A stretch of DNA of 64,000 bases, from the NCBI GenBank assembly GCA_018105865.1, contig CM030870.1, positions 5,628,120 through 5,692,119 on the forward strand, written 5' to 3'. How positions within the stretch are numbered: position 1 is the first letter of the stretch; each line of letters opens with the position of its first letter. The stretch is from Metaphire vulgaris. Taxonomy: Eukaryota > Annelida > Clitellata > Crassiclitellata > Megascolecidae. Positions 1 through 13,673 of this stretch are shown here, piece by piece. The translations under genes and the position numbers were made by a program. Under the pieces are notes generated by a model. That model was not told the DNA's origin. It searched no databases and saw only the letters and a program-made list of their open reading frames with translations.

Positions 1-79
1 ATGAAACAGAGCAAGGATCTTAATATTATAAATGTGATTTTAAGTGGTTTAGGAGGCTAATTAAGCCTGTGTGAAAACC

Positions 80-290
80 ACTGATAGTTTCATGAAATTT
101 CGACATCTGTTTCTTTCCTTTTGTTTCGTATCGCAAAAGTGTGAATAATTATGTCTAATATATTTGCCGTATTTTCATTCGAATTGAATCAGAGCATTTG
201 TTTGTCATTTGTTCAAAACTCAAAAGATTCTGTTCAAATAGCGTTCGCCAGATGGCCTAATTACCAATCGTAACTAATCGACGACGGTCT
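80..290 (+). repeat. dispersed repeat, copy 1 of 2
   Basis: This AT-rich stretch is similar along its length to 47990-48210, sharing blocks such as TTGTTCAAAACTC, AAGATTCTG and TTCGCCAGATG in the same order. There is no open reading frame and no terminal repeat that I can see. The family is unknown. Confidence 0.6.
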
Positions 291-318
291 CGTAACTTGA
301 GTTGAGATGGCCTAATGC

Positions 319-436
319 CAGTGTTTATTCTAGGCCTTCTCTGGGCCAGTCTGGGGGGAATCCCCCAAGTTTTAAAATTCCCCCAACATTTTTATGTGGT
401 GCATGGGGATGGAAACTTCCCCCCAAAGTGTGACGA
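319..436 (+). mobile_element. hAT-type MITE, CAGTGTTTATTC family, truncated copy
   Basis: It starts with CAGTGTTTATTCTAG and follows the family consensus (runs of C or G around AAGTTTTAAAATTCCCCC) up to CCCCAAAGTGTGA. The right terminal inverted repeat is missing. Confidence 0.75.
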
Positions 437-479
437 CGGAGGCATTTATTTTTTTGGAGAGGGGAAAATGTAAGGATGA

Positions 480-605
480 CAACTTTTTTGCTTGCCAGGG
501 CATTTGAGAAGGGTAAAAAATATTTACTAGGGAGATTGGGAGAAGGATGACATTTTTTGCTTGTCGCCACATTTTAAAAGGAAGAGAACCTTTTTTGCTT
601 GTTTA
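480..605 (+). repeat. fragment with TTTTTTGCTTGT modules
   Basis: The module TTTTTTGCTTG(T/C) occurs three times here, each followed by a short variable stretch. The same module recurs in at least six other repeats of the window (near 2715, 11610, 33330, 37850, 42280 and 48510). It is probably internal sequence of a decayed MITE. Confidence 0.5.
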
Positions 606-750
606 CGCCTGATCTTCTGGACCGGTTTACGTAGAACAATTGAGCAGGAGCGTCTCATCTCTTTGGCCGATGGCTCGAGCCACCCCTCCCCCATCTCCTC
701 CACACACACTTTTCGTGAGGCTAGCTTGGAAGAAAAAGGTGAGCGGCCAA

Positions 751-1419
751 GGGGCTGTCCATAAATGACGTCACGCATTTAGTGCGGGGGTTCAAACATC
801 TGTGACGATGTGTGATGACGGGGAGAGGGGTGTGGTTCCAGGAATGTGACGTCACATAGCACTAAATATTGTTATTAATACAGCAATGTTATGAAAACAA
901 AGTTTAACGTATCTTAGGAGTCTTCACTTATAATTATCATACTTCATTTTTAAAAAGAATTTGAAAAAGTTCCTGATTATCGTTATGACTATATAATAAT
1001 TATAATGAATAGGTCTATTTTCAAACGAATTAATTGCAGTCAGTGTTTATTCTAGGCCTTCTTTTGGGGGGAATTCCTTCCCCCCCCGCAAGTTTTAAAA
1101 TTCCCTCCCCAAAAAATTTAAATGTTGGCTGGGGGTGGAAATCCCCCCCCCCCAAAGTGTGGAGACTCAGACCTTGTCCCCCCAAACATTTCAAAATCCC
1201 CCCAATGTCAAGGTGGCTAGAATAAACACTGATTGCAATACCTGCTTTATTCACGAAGTAGGTGATTTGAAACATTAACGTTGACATTGGAAAGATGAAG
1301 AAGAGTTTAACGCGTTGTGACGTCATATTTGAGGCGGTCTGACTTTTTGTGACGACGTGTGACGAGGGGAGGAGGTCAAAACTGTCAAAATCGCGTCACG
1401 TCATTTATGGAACGGCCCC
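751..1419 (+). mobile_element. MITE with GGGGCTGTCCATAAATGACG-type ends, interrupted
   Basis: The ends are inverted repeats: GGGGCTGTCCATAAATGACG on the left, and on the right a close reverse complement ending in TCATTTATGGAACGGCCCC. GACGTCA-rich internal sequence is mirrored on both sides. A second MITE (1041-1231) sits inside it. The superfamily is not assigned because no clear target duplication is visible. Confidence 0.75.
1041..1231 (+). mobile_element. hAT-type MITE, CAGTGTTTATTC family, complete, nested
   Basis: The termini are CAGTGTTTATTCTAG and its exact reverse complement. The 8-bp flanks are ATTGCAGT and ATTGCAAT (one mismatch), as expected for hAT transposition. It interrupts the MITE at 751-1419, so it is the younger insertion. 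Confidence 0.9.
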
Positions 1420-1558
1420 GACCTTATATCTCTCCCCCAAACGCAGCGCATATTATGCTACTTTCGTCCCAAAATTTTATTACTTCAGTGGAGGGGTCAG
1501 TCCCATTTGGACACGCACTCAACTACGGCGATATTTATGTCAAAACAGCTGTAATCTC

Positions 1559-1751
1559 CATTAGCGTCGCCACGGGGAGGGGGGGCAAATGGGGCAACTG
1601 CTCCCCTCCCCACCCAACCTGACCCAGACTACCTATCAGATTCGCGCAAATCCGGTGATAAAGTTTTTTGTGGAGGGGTGTGTGGTTTGGGGGTACAGAA
1701 TCTGACACGCCAGCCCTCTTCCCCCACCCAAAATTCCTGGTGACGCCACTG
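1559..1751 (+). mobile_element. hAT-type MITE, CATTAGYGTCGCC family
   Basis: It begins CATTAGCGTCGCCACGG and ends GGTGACGCCACTG. It is flanked by the perfect 8-bp duplication GTAATCTC and matches 18275-18455 along its length. Confidence 0.9.
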
Positions 1752-1798
1752 GTAATCTCACAGAAACCATCACAAACCTGTTGAACATGAGTAACTGT

Positions 1799-1966
1799 CA
1801 GGGGCGTAGCGACGGAGGTATATCGGTATATCCCCCCAAACCAAAAAAAAAATCTGGCTACCTTAAAGTTTTAATGGTGTTTCTAAGATTTTCAAAGTGT
1901 TAAGATTTATAACCCCCCCCATCGCAATATCCCTTCCCCTAAATCAAATTCCTGGCTACGCCCCTG
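1799..1966 (+). mobile_element. hAT-type MITE, CAGGGGCGTAGC family
   Basis: The ends are CAGGGGCGTAGC and GCTACGCCCCTG, flanked by the perfect 8-bp duplication GTAACTGT. Relatives are at 2591-3018, 5718-6023 and 39551-39732. Confidence 0.92.
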
Positions 1967-2168
1967 GTAACTGTACAGAATCAGATTTTCAATATATTAT
2001 ATTCGTGTTACAAAAGCGAATCTTTTTCGCGAGTACTCAACAGTAAATATAAAGTCGTTATAAAAACCGAAAACTATCAAATCAATATCTTTAACAAAAC
2101 GAATGATTAATTGCGCATGGCCACGCTAGTCGCTGGAAAACGATTCTTTTCCCAGATCTTTCGTTGTT

Positions 2169-5165
<2,997 letters not shown>

Positions 5166-5717
5166 CGCAGACCAGAAGTCAACACGCAAATGTATCCGAG
5201 AAACAGAAGAAGTTGAAGGTTAATATCACTACCTGGTTCCAACTTCCTGCTTGAATGTAGGCGAGTAAAAATGTGCGACGATTCGACTCTACTAGTCATA
5301 GGCTACCCTTTTGCAAACAGTGACATCTTCTTGCCTGCCCTGTACCTTTTCGTCACAGTTGAGTGAACATACATGTACTGTATAGCCTACGTTAATGCGT
5401 AGATTCCGTCACGCATCGGTGCGTCACTCGCCTTACTAGGCCTACTGTATAAGTCGAAATGAGATTTGCCACGCGTGAAATACGCAGGCAAGCACACGTA
5501 CAAAAGAAGAATGCAATGAATTATCGAGTGATGTATTAGCATTGAATCAGACCAGATAGGGAGAGGAATCAAAACAGCGGGAAAGAAGTTTAATTTTTCG
5601 TTGTGCTAAATAAGTTACTCAAATAAGTGAAAGACGTCATGAAACTCACCCGTTGGCGTGGCCACGGGGCAGCCGGTCCCCTATTCCGGCCGGGAGATTC
5701 GTCCAAAAGTCGGTGAG
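5166..5717. other. upstream region of the claudin-like gene
   Basis: This should hold the 5' leader and promoter of the minus-strand claudin-like gene. I see no clear TATA box, no acceptor just before the ATG and no repeat. Nothing else is called here. Confidence 0.3.
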
Positions 5718-6023
5718 CAGCTAGGGGCGTAGCCAGAAGGGCGTGATTTGTAGGGGGAAGGGGTATCCCCCCACTGCCCAACTGCATCCCCCTACTGCTA
5801 CATCCCCACCACTACACCCCCCCCACTGCTACACTTCCTCAGCAACTACATCCCTCCCCAAGCTCGACATATTCCTCCCACTGCTCCAGGTCACAAATCG
5901 CACCCTGGTACCCAGTAATTTGATTTGGAGGTATAACGTGATGGGGTATAAACCCTTTAAAATTTTAAAAAATACATAAAAAAATTTAATGTAGCCTGAT
6001 TTACCCCCGTCGCTACGCCCCTG
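5718..6023 (+). mobile_element. hAT-type MITE, CAGGGGCGTAGC family, interrupted
   Basis: It begins CAGCTAGGGGCGTAGCC and ends CGTCGCTACGCCCCTG. The flanks TCGGTGAG and CTGGTGAG differ at two of eight bases. It contains the G-rich MITE at 5737-5907. Confidence 0.8.
5737..5907 (-). mobile_element. nested hAT-type MITE, CAGGGTGCGATTTG family
   Basis: Read on the minus strand it begins CAGGGTGCGATTTGTGACC and carries repeated GTAGCAGTGGGGG units. The flanks GTAGCCAG and GTACCCAG differ at one base. Other copies: 8076-8250, 25650-25823 and 29218-29396. Confidence 0.85.
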
Positions 6024-6541
6024 CTGGTGAGTAGTTTGGGAGGGTATAGTACCACTGTACGAGGTTGCGTACAAAACACCAGACGTCAGAGCGCTTCAGG
6101 TGACGCCCTCTTTTGTTCGTAGACTTTTGTTTGGGCCGAAAATGTCAATGTACCCCTATTTTGTTATCCTGGCTACGCCACTGCTTTCACTTCCTTGCTA
6201 TGTATTATGTATAGAGTGTATCTGTGGGGGAGGGATAAGTAAGCAGCGACCAGGAAGTTCCCCTCCCCAATTCAAACACCCCACTGAATATATGTTCCTT
6301 CGAAATCCAGTCGGTAATTTCAAGGTACAGTAGTATCCTCTTGGTCAATCCTTTCTTTTTTGTTTCTTTCTTCATTGCAGACATATTGGCTGCGCTAAGA
6401 ATCAAAATAGGCCAACTAAGACATGGAGAGAAAACAGCCCAATCAATTAAACCTATGAACCGTTAATAAGGATTAAAGGATTTAATGTTATTGGTGAAAA
6501 TTTTCAATGTGCTATTGGCTACACTATAGATCCGCATTGGA

Positions 6542-6727
6542 CAGTGTTTATTCTAGCCACTTTGACATTGAGGGGGGATTTTGAAATGCTTGGGGGACAA
6601 GGTCTAAGTCTCCACACTTTTGGGAGATTTCCATCCCCCCAGCCAACATATAAAAATTTGGGGGAATTTTAAAACTTTGGAGGGGGAATTTCCCCCCCCC
6701 CCCAGAGAAGGCCTAGAATAAACACTG
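6542..6727 (-). mobile_element. hAT-type MITE, CAGTGTTTATTC family, complete
   Basis: The termini CAGTGTTTATTCTAG and reverse complement are intact. The flanking duplication CGCATTGG is perfect if the element starts one base earlier, at 6541. Confidence 0.9.
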
Positions 6728-7989
6728 CGCATTGGATCCCTATTATAGCGTGTCGTGACAAAAGTATGTCACAGATGTGGTTGTGAAGTAGATAGAACAG
6801 GAAGATATTAAATCAATAACAGGACTTTAGCTGTGTAAGACAAGTGTTCCAATGAAGAAATATTAGAAAAGTCAGTCTCATTATGCTAACTAAAATTCGT
6901 TTAGCAACAATTATTTCACTGCATGAAACTTCCTCTTGATAAGTACAGAGTGTACCCTTGGCCTAAACATGGATAAAAAGTGGAGCCCAAACCCTATGCC
7001 TTCCCCCATCCTTATAGTGGCCTCTTAAAAATTGGGGGCTCAATCCTAGAGGCCTAGTAAGAGTTTTAAGTCCATATGGGATACTTAGTAGCTGTCAAGA
7101 ACTAGTTCCACAGCAAGTCAACTTCCCCGAAATTTCAGAAAACAATAAATGTACAGCATGTCTCAGAAAAAAAGACACATTTCAGTTCCAATACAGTCAA
7201 CCCTGGTTATAGTCATTCTTACAGAATCCATTATGACTATGTATGTATTTAACTATGATCAACTTGTTCAATCAATGAACTTCTATGGTGCCACTATCAT
7301 AATGCCTAGGGCATCAGCCGATGGTGTGCCAAATGCAGTGTTTTATACATACAGGCCTGTTAGGGGTAATAACCCTCCGGCCTCCCTAAAAAAAATCCTC
7401 CTCAAAAAAATCCCAGCACTGACAAAAATTTTTGCATTGAAATGTGTCTCTTCCCCTCCAGCCAAGTCAATTCAATTTGCCTCCCAAAGGCCTGGAGTCT
7501 GGATATATCATTGGACAAATCTAACCTGAATTAGAATTAACAGGGTTAGACTGTACCTGAATTTCATAGTGATTGTAGCCAAAGCTTGACAACTTCACTT
7601 TATTAAATTTACTTTATTATTTTTTAGCTAAATTTCTGAACTCCAATAGAATTGTCGATCACCCTACAGTATACGTATCATAAATGTCTCCATCTTAAAT
7701 CCGTGCAATGTATCAGAATAACCCAGCCCTTATATACCTATTGCCAAGAGGATAGAATTGTTTTGAAATTCTTTGTATTGTATAAATGCAAACAAATTGA
7801 TTGAAATCAGATGTATCATGTACAGTAAATGACAGTTAATAAACTCTCTGCAGCCTTGACAATATTCAGTCCTTCACAGTGTCCCAAGGTCAAATAAACA
7901 GATTCGCAAAGCTGCAGCAAATTAACATTTTGCTTCACTTCAAATGTGAGCAGAATACTGAACAACTGAAATGAAAAAAAGTTATGTTA
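6728..7989. other. intergenic stretch with repeat debris
   Basis: Near 7255-7345 there is a minus-strand SINE tail (CTTCTATGGTGCC, GGCATCAGCCGATGG). From 7355 to 7520 there is a decayed repeat shared with 22542-22690 (CAGGCCTGTTA, AATCCCAGCACTGA, TTTGCATTGAA). I see no gene in it. Confidence 0.5.
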
Positions 7990-8311
7990 GGGGTCCATCC
8001 ATATAGTACGTATGCACTGATGGGTGAGGGGGTTGGATCTAGGAGATTTTGCGTATGTACGGTGTGTGCAACGTGCAGGGTGCGATTTGTGACCTGGAGC
8101 AGTGGGGGGAATATGTCAAGCTTAGGGGATGTAGTTGTTAGGGAAGTGTAGCAGTGGGGGGATGTAGTGGTGGGAGGATGTAGCAGTAGGGGGGATGCAG
8201 TTGGGCAATGGGGGGAAAATCCGCCCTTCCCCCCTACAAATCACGCCCTGGCAACGTGGGGAGGGAGGTTGGAAAATGCCTTTTTTGGGTACGTACTATA
8301 TGGATGAGCCC
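7990..8311 (+). mobile_element. MITE with GGGGTCCATCCATATAGTAC ends and TA duplication
   Basis: The left end GGGGTCCATCCATATAGTAC mirrors the right end GTACTATATGGATGAGCCC, with TA on both sides. It contains a nested hAT-type MITE (8076-8250) and ends five bases before the stop codon of the TENT2 gene. A clean copy is at 44770-44911 and a decayed one at 24764-24952. Confidence 0.85.
8076..8250 (+). mobile_element. nested hAT-type MITE, CAGGGTGCGATTTG family
   Basis: It begins CAGGGTGCGATTTGTGACC and ends AATCACGCCCTG, flanked by the perfect 8-bp duplication GCAACGTG. It is rich in GGGG runs at regular spacing. Confidence 0.92.
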
Positions 8312-8316
8312 TAGGT

Positions 8317-9477
8317 TCACAGAGGTTCCGTTATAATTCGATCGACGTTATGCGTCGAATTCAAAATGTTCCAGCTTCGTTGGATGATGCGATTGATTCT
8401 CTGGAAAACAAGACCGTCAAACACCGAGCGCGCTGTATTGGAAAGATCAAACGGTTCCTCGATGCAGATGTACTTCCACTGGCCGGGAGGATTTCGCCGC
8501 GGGTTTTGGTTCATCACCACGGTCTTGTCCACCTTCTTTGCCAGCCGAACCGACATGGCGTCGGTCTCGAAGTCGAACCTGTTGGCAAAGTAGTTGAGGA
8601 ATCCGTGGAACAGCTCGCCGAGAGTGTTGCAATTTTGCGAAGAGAAGCTGGGCAATCTGTCGTCAAGGTTAATGAGACGCACGTCCTGAGTGGCGCTGAA
8701 AATCGCCGGATACTCCGCCTGTAGACTCGGCAAAGCCGGCGGACTACAGCCGTACTGCATGTAATGTATGACCATAAGAGACAACGAATAGCTCGAGATG
8801 GTTCCAGTGCTTGCGTCGTTTATATTTTGACTTTTCGCCCAGAATTTGACAAACTGAACGAGAGGAGCGACCCGCGGATCCGATCGAGCGTAGGCGCTCA
8901 GCAGGTGCGTATTTCGAATTCCTATGGAGTTGTTTATATTTAGATCGCACTCGATCGAACTGATCCGGTCTTTGAATCTCAGAATCGGAACCTTTGCACG
9001 AATCAGTGTAAGATCTTGAAGAAACGTCAACTTCTGGAAGGCTTTCAGCAGGGCGCTGAGAAGCGCAGTTGCCTCTAACTTTTGATCCAGTTCTTCGTGA
9101 GAAACCATGAGACAAAGGTCAAGGTCACTACTGTTGCTGCCGAATCCATTAAGCGAAGACCCGACGATAAAGAGGCCACAGTGTGGAAATATGTCTTTGG
9201 CCACGACAAACAAAGCATTTGTCAACAGCTGTTTCTGTCTTAGATTATCTGGAGTATGATGTCTTTGCTGTGTGTGCTTCTGTATTGCCTGCGTCAAATT
9301 GTCCCATTCTGGTGCTGTCGTGAATGGAAAAGAATATTTACGATCAGGGTCACAATGTAGCGGCCGACCGGGAGAGAATAGATATGGCCGACTGGGAGGA
9401 GGCAGCAAAGGTGTCATCTGCCGTGGTTTCTTTGAAGGCGACGATTCGTAACCGTCAGGAAATGGTCTCTTATTCAT
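8317..9477 (-). CDS. TENT2: TENT2/GLD-2 cytoplasmic poly(A) RNA polymerase
   Basis: One uninterrupted 386-codon frame. This nucleotidyltransferase lengthens poly(A) tails of cytoplasmic mRNAs (and tails some small RNAs), usually with an RNA-binding partner. Residues near 105-125 show the helical-turn motif GSSLNGFG and DLD (metal-binding Asp 118 and 120); the third Asp is in ECDLN (178). RNTHLLSAYA, FVKFWAKS and SSYSLSLMVIHY are typical family stretches. The PAP-associated domain (TLGELFHGFLNYF) lies near 285-340, and YICIEEPFD closes it. Vertebrate GLD-2 is about 480 residues with a longer N-terminus. I start at ATG 9477: a stop lies upstream in frame and no acceptor is needed. The lack of introns suggests a retrocopy or intron loss, but all catalytic residues are kept. 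Confidence 0.93.
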   Translation of the reverse strand: MNKRPFPDGYESSPSKKPRQMTPLLPPPSRPYLFSPGRPLHCDPDRKYSFPFTTAPEWDNLTQAIQKHTQQRHHTPDNLRQKQLLTNALFVVAKDIFPHCGLFIVGSSLNGFGSNSSDLDLCLMVSHEELDQKLEATALLSALLKAFQKLTFLQDLTLIRAKVPILRFKDRISSIECDLNINNSIGIRNTHLLSAYARSDPRVAPLVQFVKFWAKSQNINDASTGTISSYSLSLMVIHYMQYGCSPPALPSLQAEYPAIFSATQDVRLINLDDRLPSFSSQNCNTLGELFHGFLNYFANRFDFETDAMSVRLAKKVDKTVVMNQNPRRNPPGQWKYICIEEPFDLSNTARSVFDGLVFQRINRIIQRSWNILNSTHNVDRIITEPL

Positions 9478-9639
9478 TATTTTAGATCCAAACAAATCTA
9501 TACCAAATGATTCACACAGGCCTTTTCCTCTTCACTCCATGACAGTTCTCAACTGAGCAGAAGTTGCAGTCCCAAACAATTTGACAACTATAAAAAAATA
9601 AGTTCCATCTCTACATAGATAAAAAAATGCAGAATGTAA

Positions 9640-10270
9640 TATTAATATTATTGAAATTATTCAAAAAACCTCAATCAAGTTTCTTGGAGTAATTATTGAT
9701 AATAATCTTGATGGCAAGGAACATTTCTTATTATGATCTTATTACTCATAAAGTGGCAAAAAATTAAACTTATCAGACACATTATGAAATTTATTAACAA
9801 AAAGGTCACTTTAAATTTATATTTTACTTTAATTCAGCCTTACTTAATCTACTGTAATATTATATGGAGCTTTAACTACAAATATAAAACTACAGTGTAA
9901 TAAAATTCAAATCCTATAAAATAAAGCTATTAGACTAGCTTCCAATTTGTTCTCAATAATCTAATATCACCAATCTATTTCAAACTTAAACATTTTAAAC
10001 TTATCCAAGATACATAAACAACAAAGAGACATTTTTATATATAAATATTCTAATAAGCTTTTAACACATTTTTTACACTTATGAATTCTTCTCCACTGCC
10101 AACAAAGACATACTCACTATGTAAAAAATGTGATCAATTTCTATACCGTTAGCTCTAACTAACACTTGGCTTTTTACTACAGTATTAAATTATTTGGACC
10201 TAGGACCTGGAAAAATCTTGCACTAATTAAGCTCGTTGTTCTGATGTTATTGCTTATGCTAATGTTTCTT
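9640..10270 (+). pseudogene. decayed non-LTR retrotransposon, reverse-transcriptase C-terminal part
   Basis: Conceptual translation with many stops and shifts gives KFLGVIIDNNL, then a stretch resembling the thumb region (NKAIRLASNLF, IFIYKYSNKLL) and FGPRTWKNLALI. This matches the end of LINE reverse transcriptases. It is a dead fragment; the clade is uncertain. Confidence 0.7.
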
Positions 10271-10524
10271 ATATTGTATTTTCTTTTCAGTTTAGTTCAT
10301 TGTTACTAAGTTAGATATAAGTTTAATTTATTATACCTCAACTACACTAGATGTGCATTATGGCATTATATTCATGATGTGATGTATTGAACTGCCATTT
10401 GTTCTTTTGGAAATAATAAGAATTATATCTTACATTTATGTAGCGCCTTCATAATAATGAACAAGTCACCACCTGGGGAGTAAACACGAGTGCCTATGAA
10501 TCGAGCCCAAGAAAACTAATCCAA

Positions 10525-10655
10525 TCTAATCCTAAACTTCTATAGCGCCACTTTAAAATGCCCAGGAGCTTCAGCCGATGGCAAACCAAATCAAATGGTA
10601 GGCAGGTCAGGATTATGCCCTATCAACTGAACCACACAGGCTGCCTACTTAGGGT
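10525..10655 (-). mobile_element. tRNA-type SINE, partial
   Basis: On the minus strand a tRNA-like head with GTTCAGTTGATAGGGC is followed by the GCCATCGGCTGA tail and GCGCTATAGAAG. It is heavily shortened inside. Confidence 0.55.
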
Positions 10656-10999
10656 GTCTGGGGCACGATAGATTTTTAACTGTGAAAAATAAATAAACAC
10701 CTAACGAAATCTAGAAAATTCTCACATTTACGCTACTAAAGCTGTTGATTATATAAAATTAATAACTTCACTGTTATTTCAGCAATAACGAGCATAGACT
10801 TTAATATAATGAATTGAATCTATGATAACTAGAATCGATTCAATAACCGAAAGTAAGAAAATCTCGTGAATTTCTATAGCGCATTTATAATTCACCGAAA
10901 TTGCACCTTATTTCTAGGCGCTTAATGTTAATATAAAATAATAATGATAATAATAATGATGATAATAATAATAATAAGGTTTAAAGTGGTTCAGCTTAA

Positions 11000-11135
11000 A
11001 TCCTTCCTTTTTCTGATATTTCCTCCATAGCTGTGACAACCTAGCCTTACTGCCCTTCAGATATTGACCATTGGCAATATGCAGCTACTGTTGTACTGCT
11101 CAAAAAACGCTATATAAATCTATGAGATTTTACCT
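11000..11135 (+). repeat. LINE-type 3' tail
   Basis: The sequence GCAGCTACTGTTGTACTGC, then CGCTATATAAATCTATGAGA and TTTTACCTACTTG, matches tails at 25420-25575, 56935-57026 and 59310-59390. A simple AAT/GAT run precedes it at 10936-10976. Confidence 0.6.
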
Positions 11136-11524
11136 ACTTGTTTCTTTAGACTTGATGAAGTTGATGTATGAGGAGAATCATCATAAGGTATATGACCACA
11201 GGACTTGCAGTCTTGCAAAGAAGTAATTGAGCAGACATTTTGGAGTTCTCATAAAATTGATAATAAGACAGGCAAACCAAATATCTTCACAAGTATAATT
11301 GCATTATTGCATGCGTGGTAATAGCAATGAATGTATTGTATTGATAGTAATGTTTCCATTCATAATAGAAGAATAAAACAATATTAATGGGTTATTTCTT
11401 CTTTAGAACTTTACAACCAACAGCTCAAACAAGTGGGTATTCTACACAGTTCAATTTCAACACGGTTGACTGATCCTTGAAATTTTCCCTTCCCAGCTGG
11501 TCGATGCATTATGGCTATAGACAG

Positions 11525-11810
11525 GCCTGATGAGAGGGGGTGCAGCCGGTACATTGTACCGGGGCCCATGGAGTTTTCAGGGGCCCAGATCCGGTGATGA
11601 TAAGGTTTTTTTGCTTGTCAGGGTGTTTTTTTAAAGAATTGATGTTATTTTGCTTGTCAGGCTGTTTTTGGAGAGTTGATAAGGGTTTTCTCCTTGTCAG
11701 GTTTTTCGGAGACTTGATAAATATTTCTTAAGGGCCCGCAAATTTTTTTGTTCCGGGGCCCAGAAGTTCTCAAAAAGTGGTGGTCGGGGGAGGGGCTCAA
11801 GCCTAGTTGA
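11525..11810 (+). repeat. decayed MITE with GCTTGTCAGG modules
   Basis: Three to four copies of TTTGCTTGTCAGG, each followed by a T-rich stretch and TTGATAA, lie between GGGGCCCA-type blocks. The module is shared with other elements listed here. The ends are not clear. Confidence 0.5.
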
Positions 11811-12112
11811 GTAAACCTATGAAGCTATGACAATTTTAATGTAGCAGTTGCAGTGCTAAACCTTTATTTCAAGATGATATTGCATATTTTAACCATTTAG
11901 TTTTTACAGATAATAACATTTGCTTGATAAGTATATAATTTGTAAAGGAAAACAACATTACGCATATAGTGAGAGGCAGTCAATAACATTGATAATAAGA
12001 CATTACTTTACTTTGATATGTCAAAATGCTACAAAAGAAAATACTACTCTATACATATTTATTATAAGAAAGGTAATGAATGCATAACATCTTCTTATTA
12101 TTAACACATATA

Positions 12113-12296
12113 CAGTGGATCCCACTTAATCGCATACCGCTTAATTGCATAACCCGCATAATTGCATAACATAAAAATCCGAATCAGTGTTTTGTGCGTA
12201 CAATTCATTTATCAGACGTCCCGGCTATTCGCATAGCCCAGTTAATCGCATAAGCAAGGCATGCACGGCACCTATGCAATTAAGCGGGTTTCACTG
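12113..12296 (+). mobile_element. pogo/Tigger-type MITE
   Basis: It begins CAGTGGATCCCACTTAAT and ends TAAGCGGGTTTCACTG, with TA on each side. AATCGCATA-type motifs repeat inside. The ends fit the CAGT-type pogo/Tigger pattern. Confidence 0.85.
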
Positions 12297-12712
12297 TAAT
12301 GGTATTGTAACTATTGTTGAATACCATTAAGACCAAGAAAAAAACCCATGCCTGAAACAATTTTTAAAACATGATTAAAAATAAAATCATTATTCAGAAA
12401 TACATTAAGTTATTGGCACACAGAGGCAAAACTCGGTTTACATGCCTTTACAGTGTACATAACTGAGTGCTCAGAATGTAACAAAAAGCAGCCTATTAAT
12501 AACAGTAGATAAACATATCTTTGTGCTTCTGTCCCGGTGTATTTTAAAGAAAAATTAACATGATCAAAATTCATGTTAAAAGATGACGTCCATTCGCAAT
12601 ATATCTTACTTACATGCAGACAAACTTCAAAGCCTAATGCCACATCAGTGCTAAATTGAGCTGTGTCTCTCATAGTGAAATAATCCAAGCGTTTTTAGCA
12701 AGACATACTGTG

Positions 12713-12910
12713 GGGAACGGTGGAACAGTGGTTAGCACACGGGTCTGCAAATCTTGAGGTTCGTGGTTCAACTCCCGGCCGTGGCAGAAACTTTTCGGTC
12801 GTTTCTGTCCCAAGTGCCCCAGTCAACTCAGCTGTGAATGAGTACATCGGGTACTAATATGGTGGAAGGAAAGGTGGCGAGGGAAAAGCTGGCAATCCGC
12901 CCCCATTCAG
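12713..12910 (+). mobile_element. tRNA-type SINE
   Basis: The tRNA-like head has an A-box region (CAGTGGTTAGCACACGG) and a B-box (GGTTCAACTCC). It is followed by a central block containing CCCAGTCAACTCAGCTG, which recurs inverted at 44645-44755 and 61350-61645. A pol III promoter is implied, not shown. Confidence 0.8.
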
Positions 12911-13673
12911 CCATTGTTGTTGTAACTGAAGGCGCTATCTCCTATGAGCCCATGCTGGCCTATGGAGTATTCCTTCACCTTTTTCTACTATCAACTCCAT
13001 CATCAGCCAGGCTTCGACATGCTGTCTCATCACCTGTGGTGTCTGTTAAACCGTTTTCGAATTGGACAGAGGCAATGCAAACACGATCAGAAATTGGGAT
13101 TAACTGACTCGAACGTGTGCCCTGCGGTGATGTTCAAACAATGTCGTACCTAGTTGACTCTTGCCCTACAACCAGGCTAGAGGACGGTGGACTACAAACT
13201 CTACACACAGCTGATAACGTCACAATCAAATGGCTGACATCATTTAGCACATTCAGCATTCGATAATAATAATACTATCAGCTCTAGAATAGAATGCATA
13301 TTTAACAGACTTACAATAATTATGTACATATATAATATTAACATTTTAAAGGCAAAATGTTAAATATGTAAAAATGGTATAACTAAACCTAGCAAACAAT
13401 AAGGTTCACGTGAATTCAACCTTCCTCACAGTTCTCAATTTAGTGACTCAACCAAGACACCCATAGCAAATACACTATTTCCAACTGTAAATATTGGTAT
13501 ATAGTATTTCCATTGATGATTGTACAATATTTCCATCTTTGATTACACGGCATTTCCATCTATGATTGTTCTTACAGTAGAATTATAAGAAATATCTGAA
13601 ACGTCAAAAACGAGATCAATGTTTCATTGTTGCAAGATAACTGACACCTTCAGGCCTGTTGTGCTCTGGAATG
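12911..13673. other. region downstream of ERG28
   Basis: The 3' untranslated part of the minus-strand ERG28 gene must lie here. I did not find a clear polyadenylation signal. The first part may be the end of the SINE. No other gene is seen. Confidence 0.3.

Noticed and set aside
12725..12790. Functional tRNA gene
   Set aside because: A- and B-box-like parts are present, but the arms do not form a clear tRNA and the downstream block identifies a SINE.
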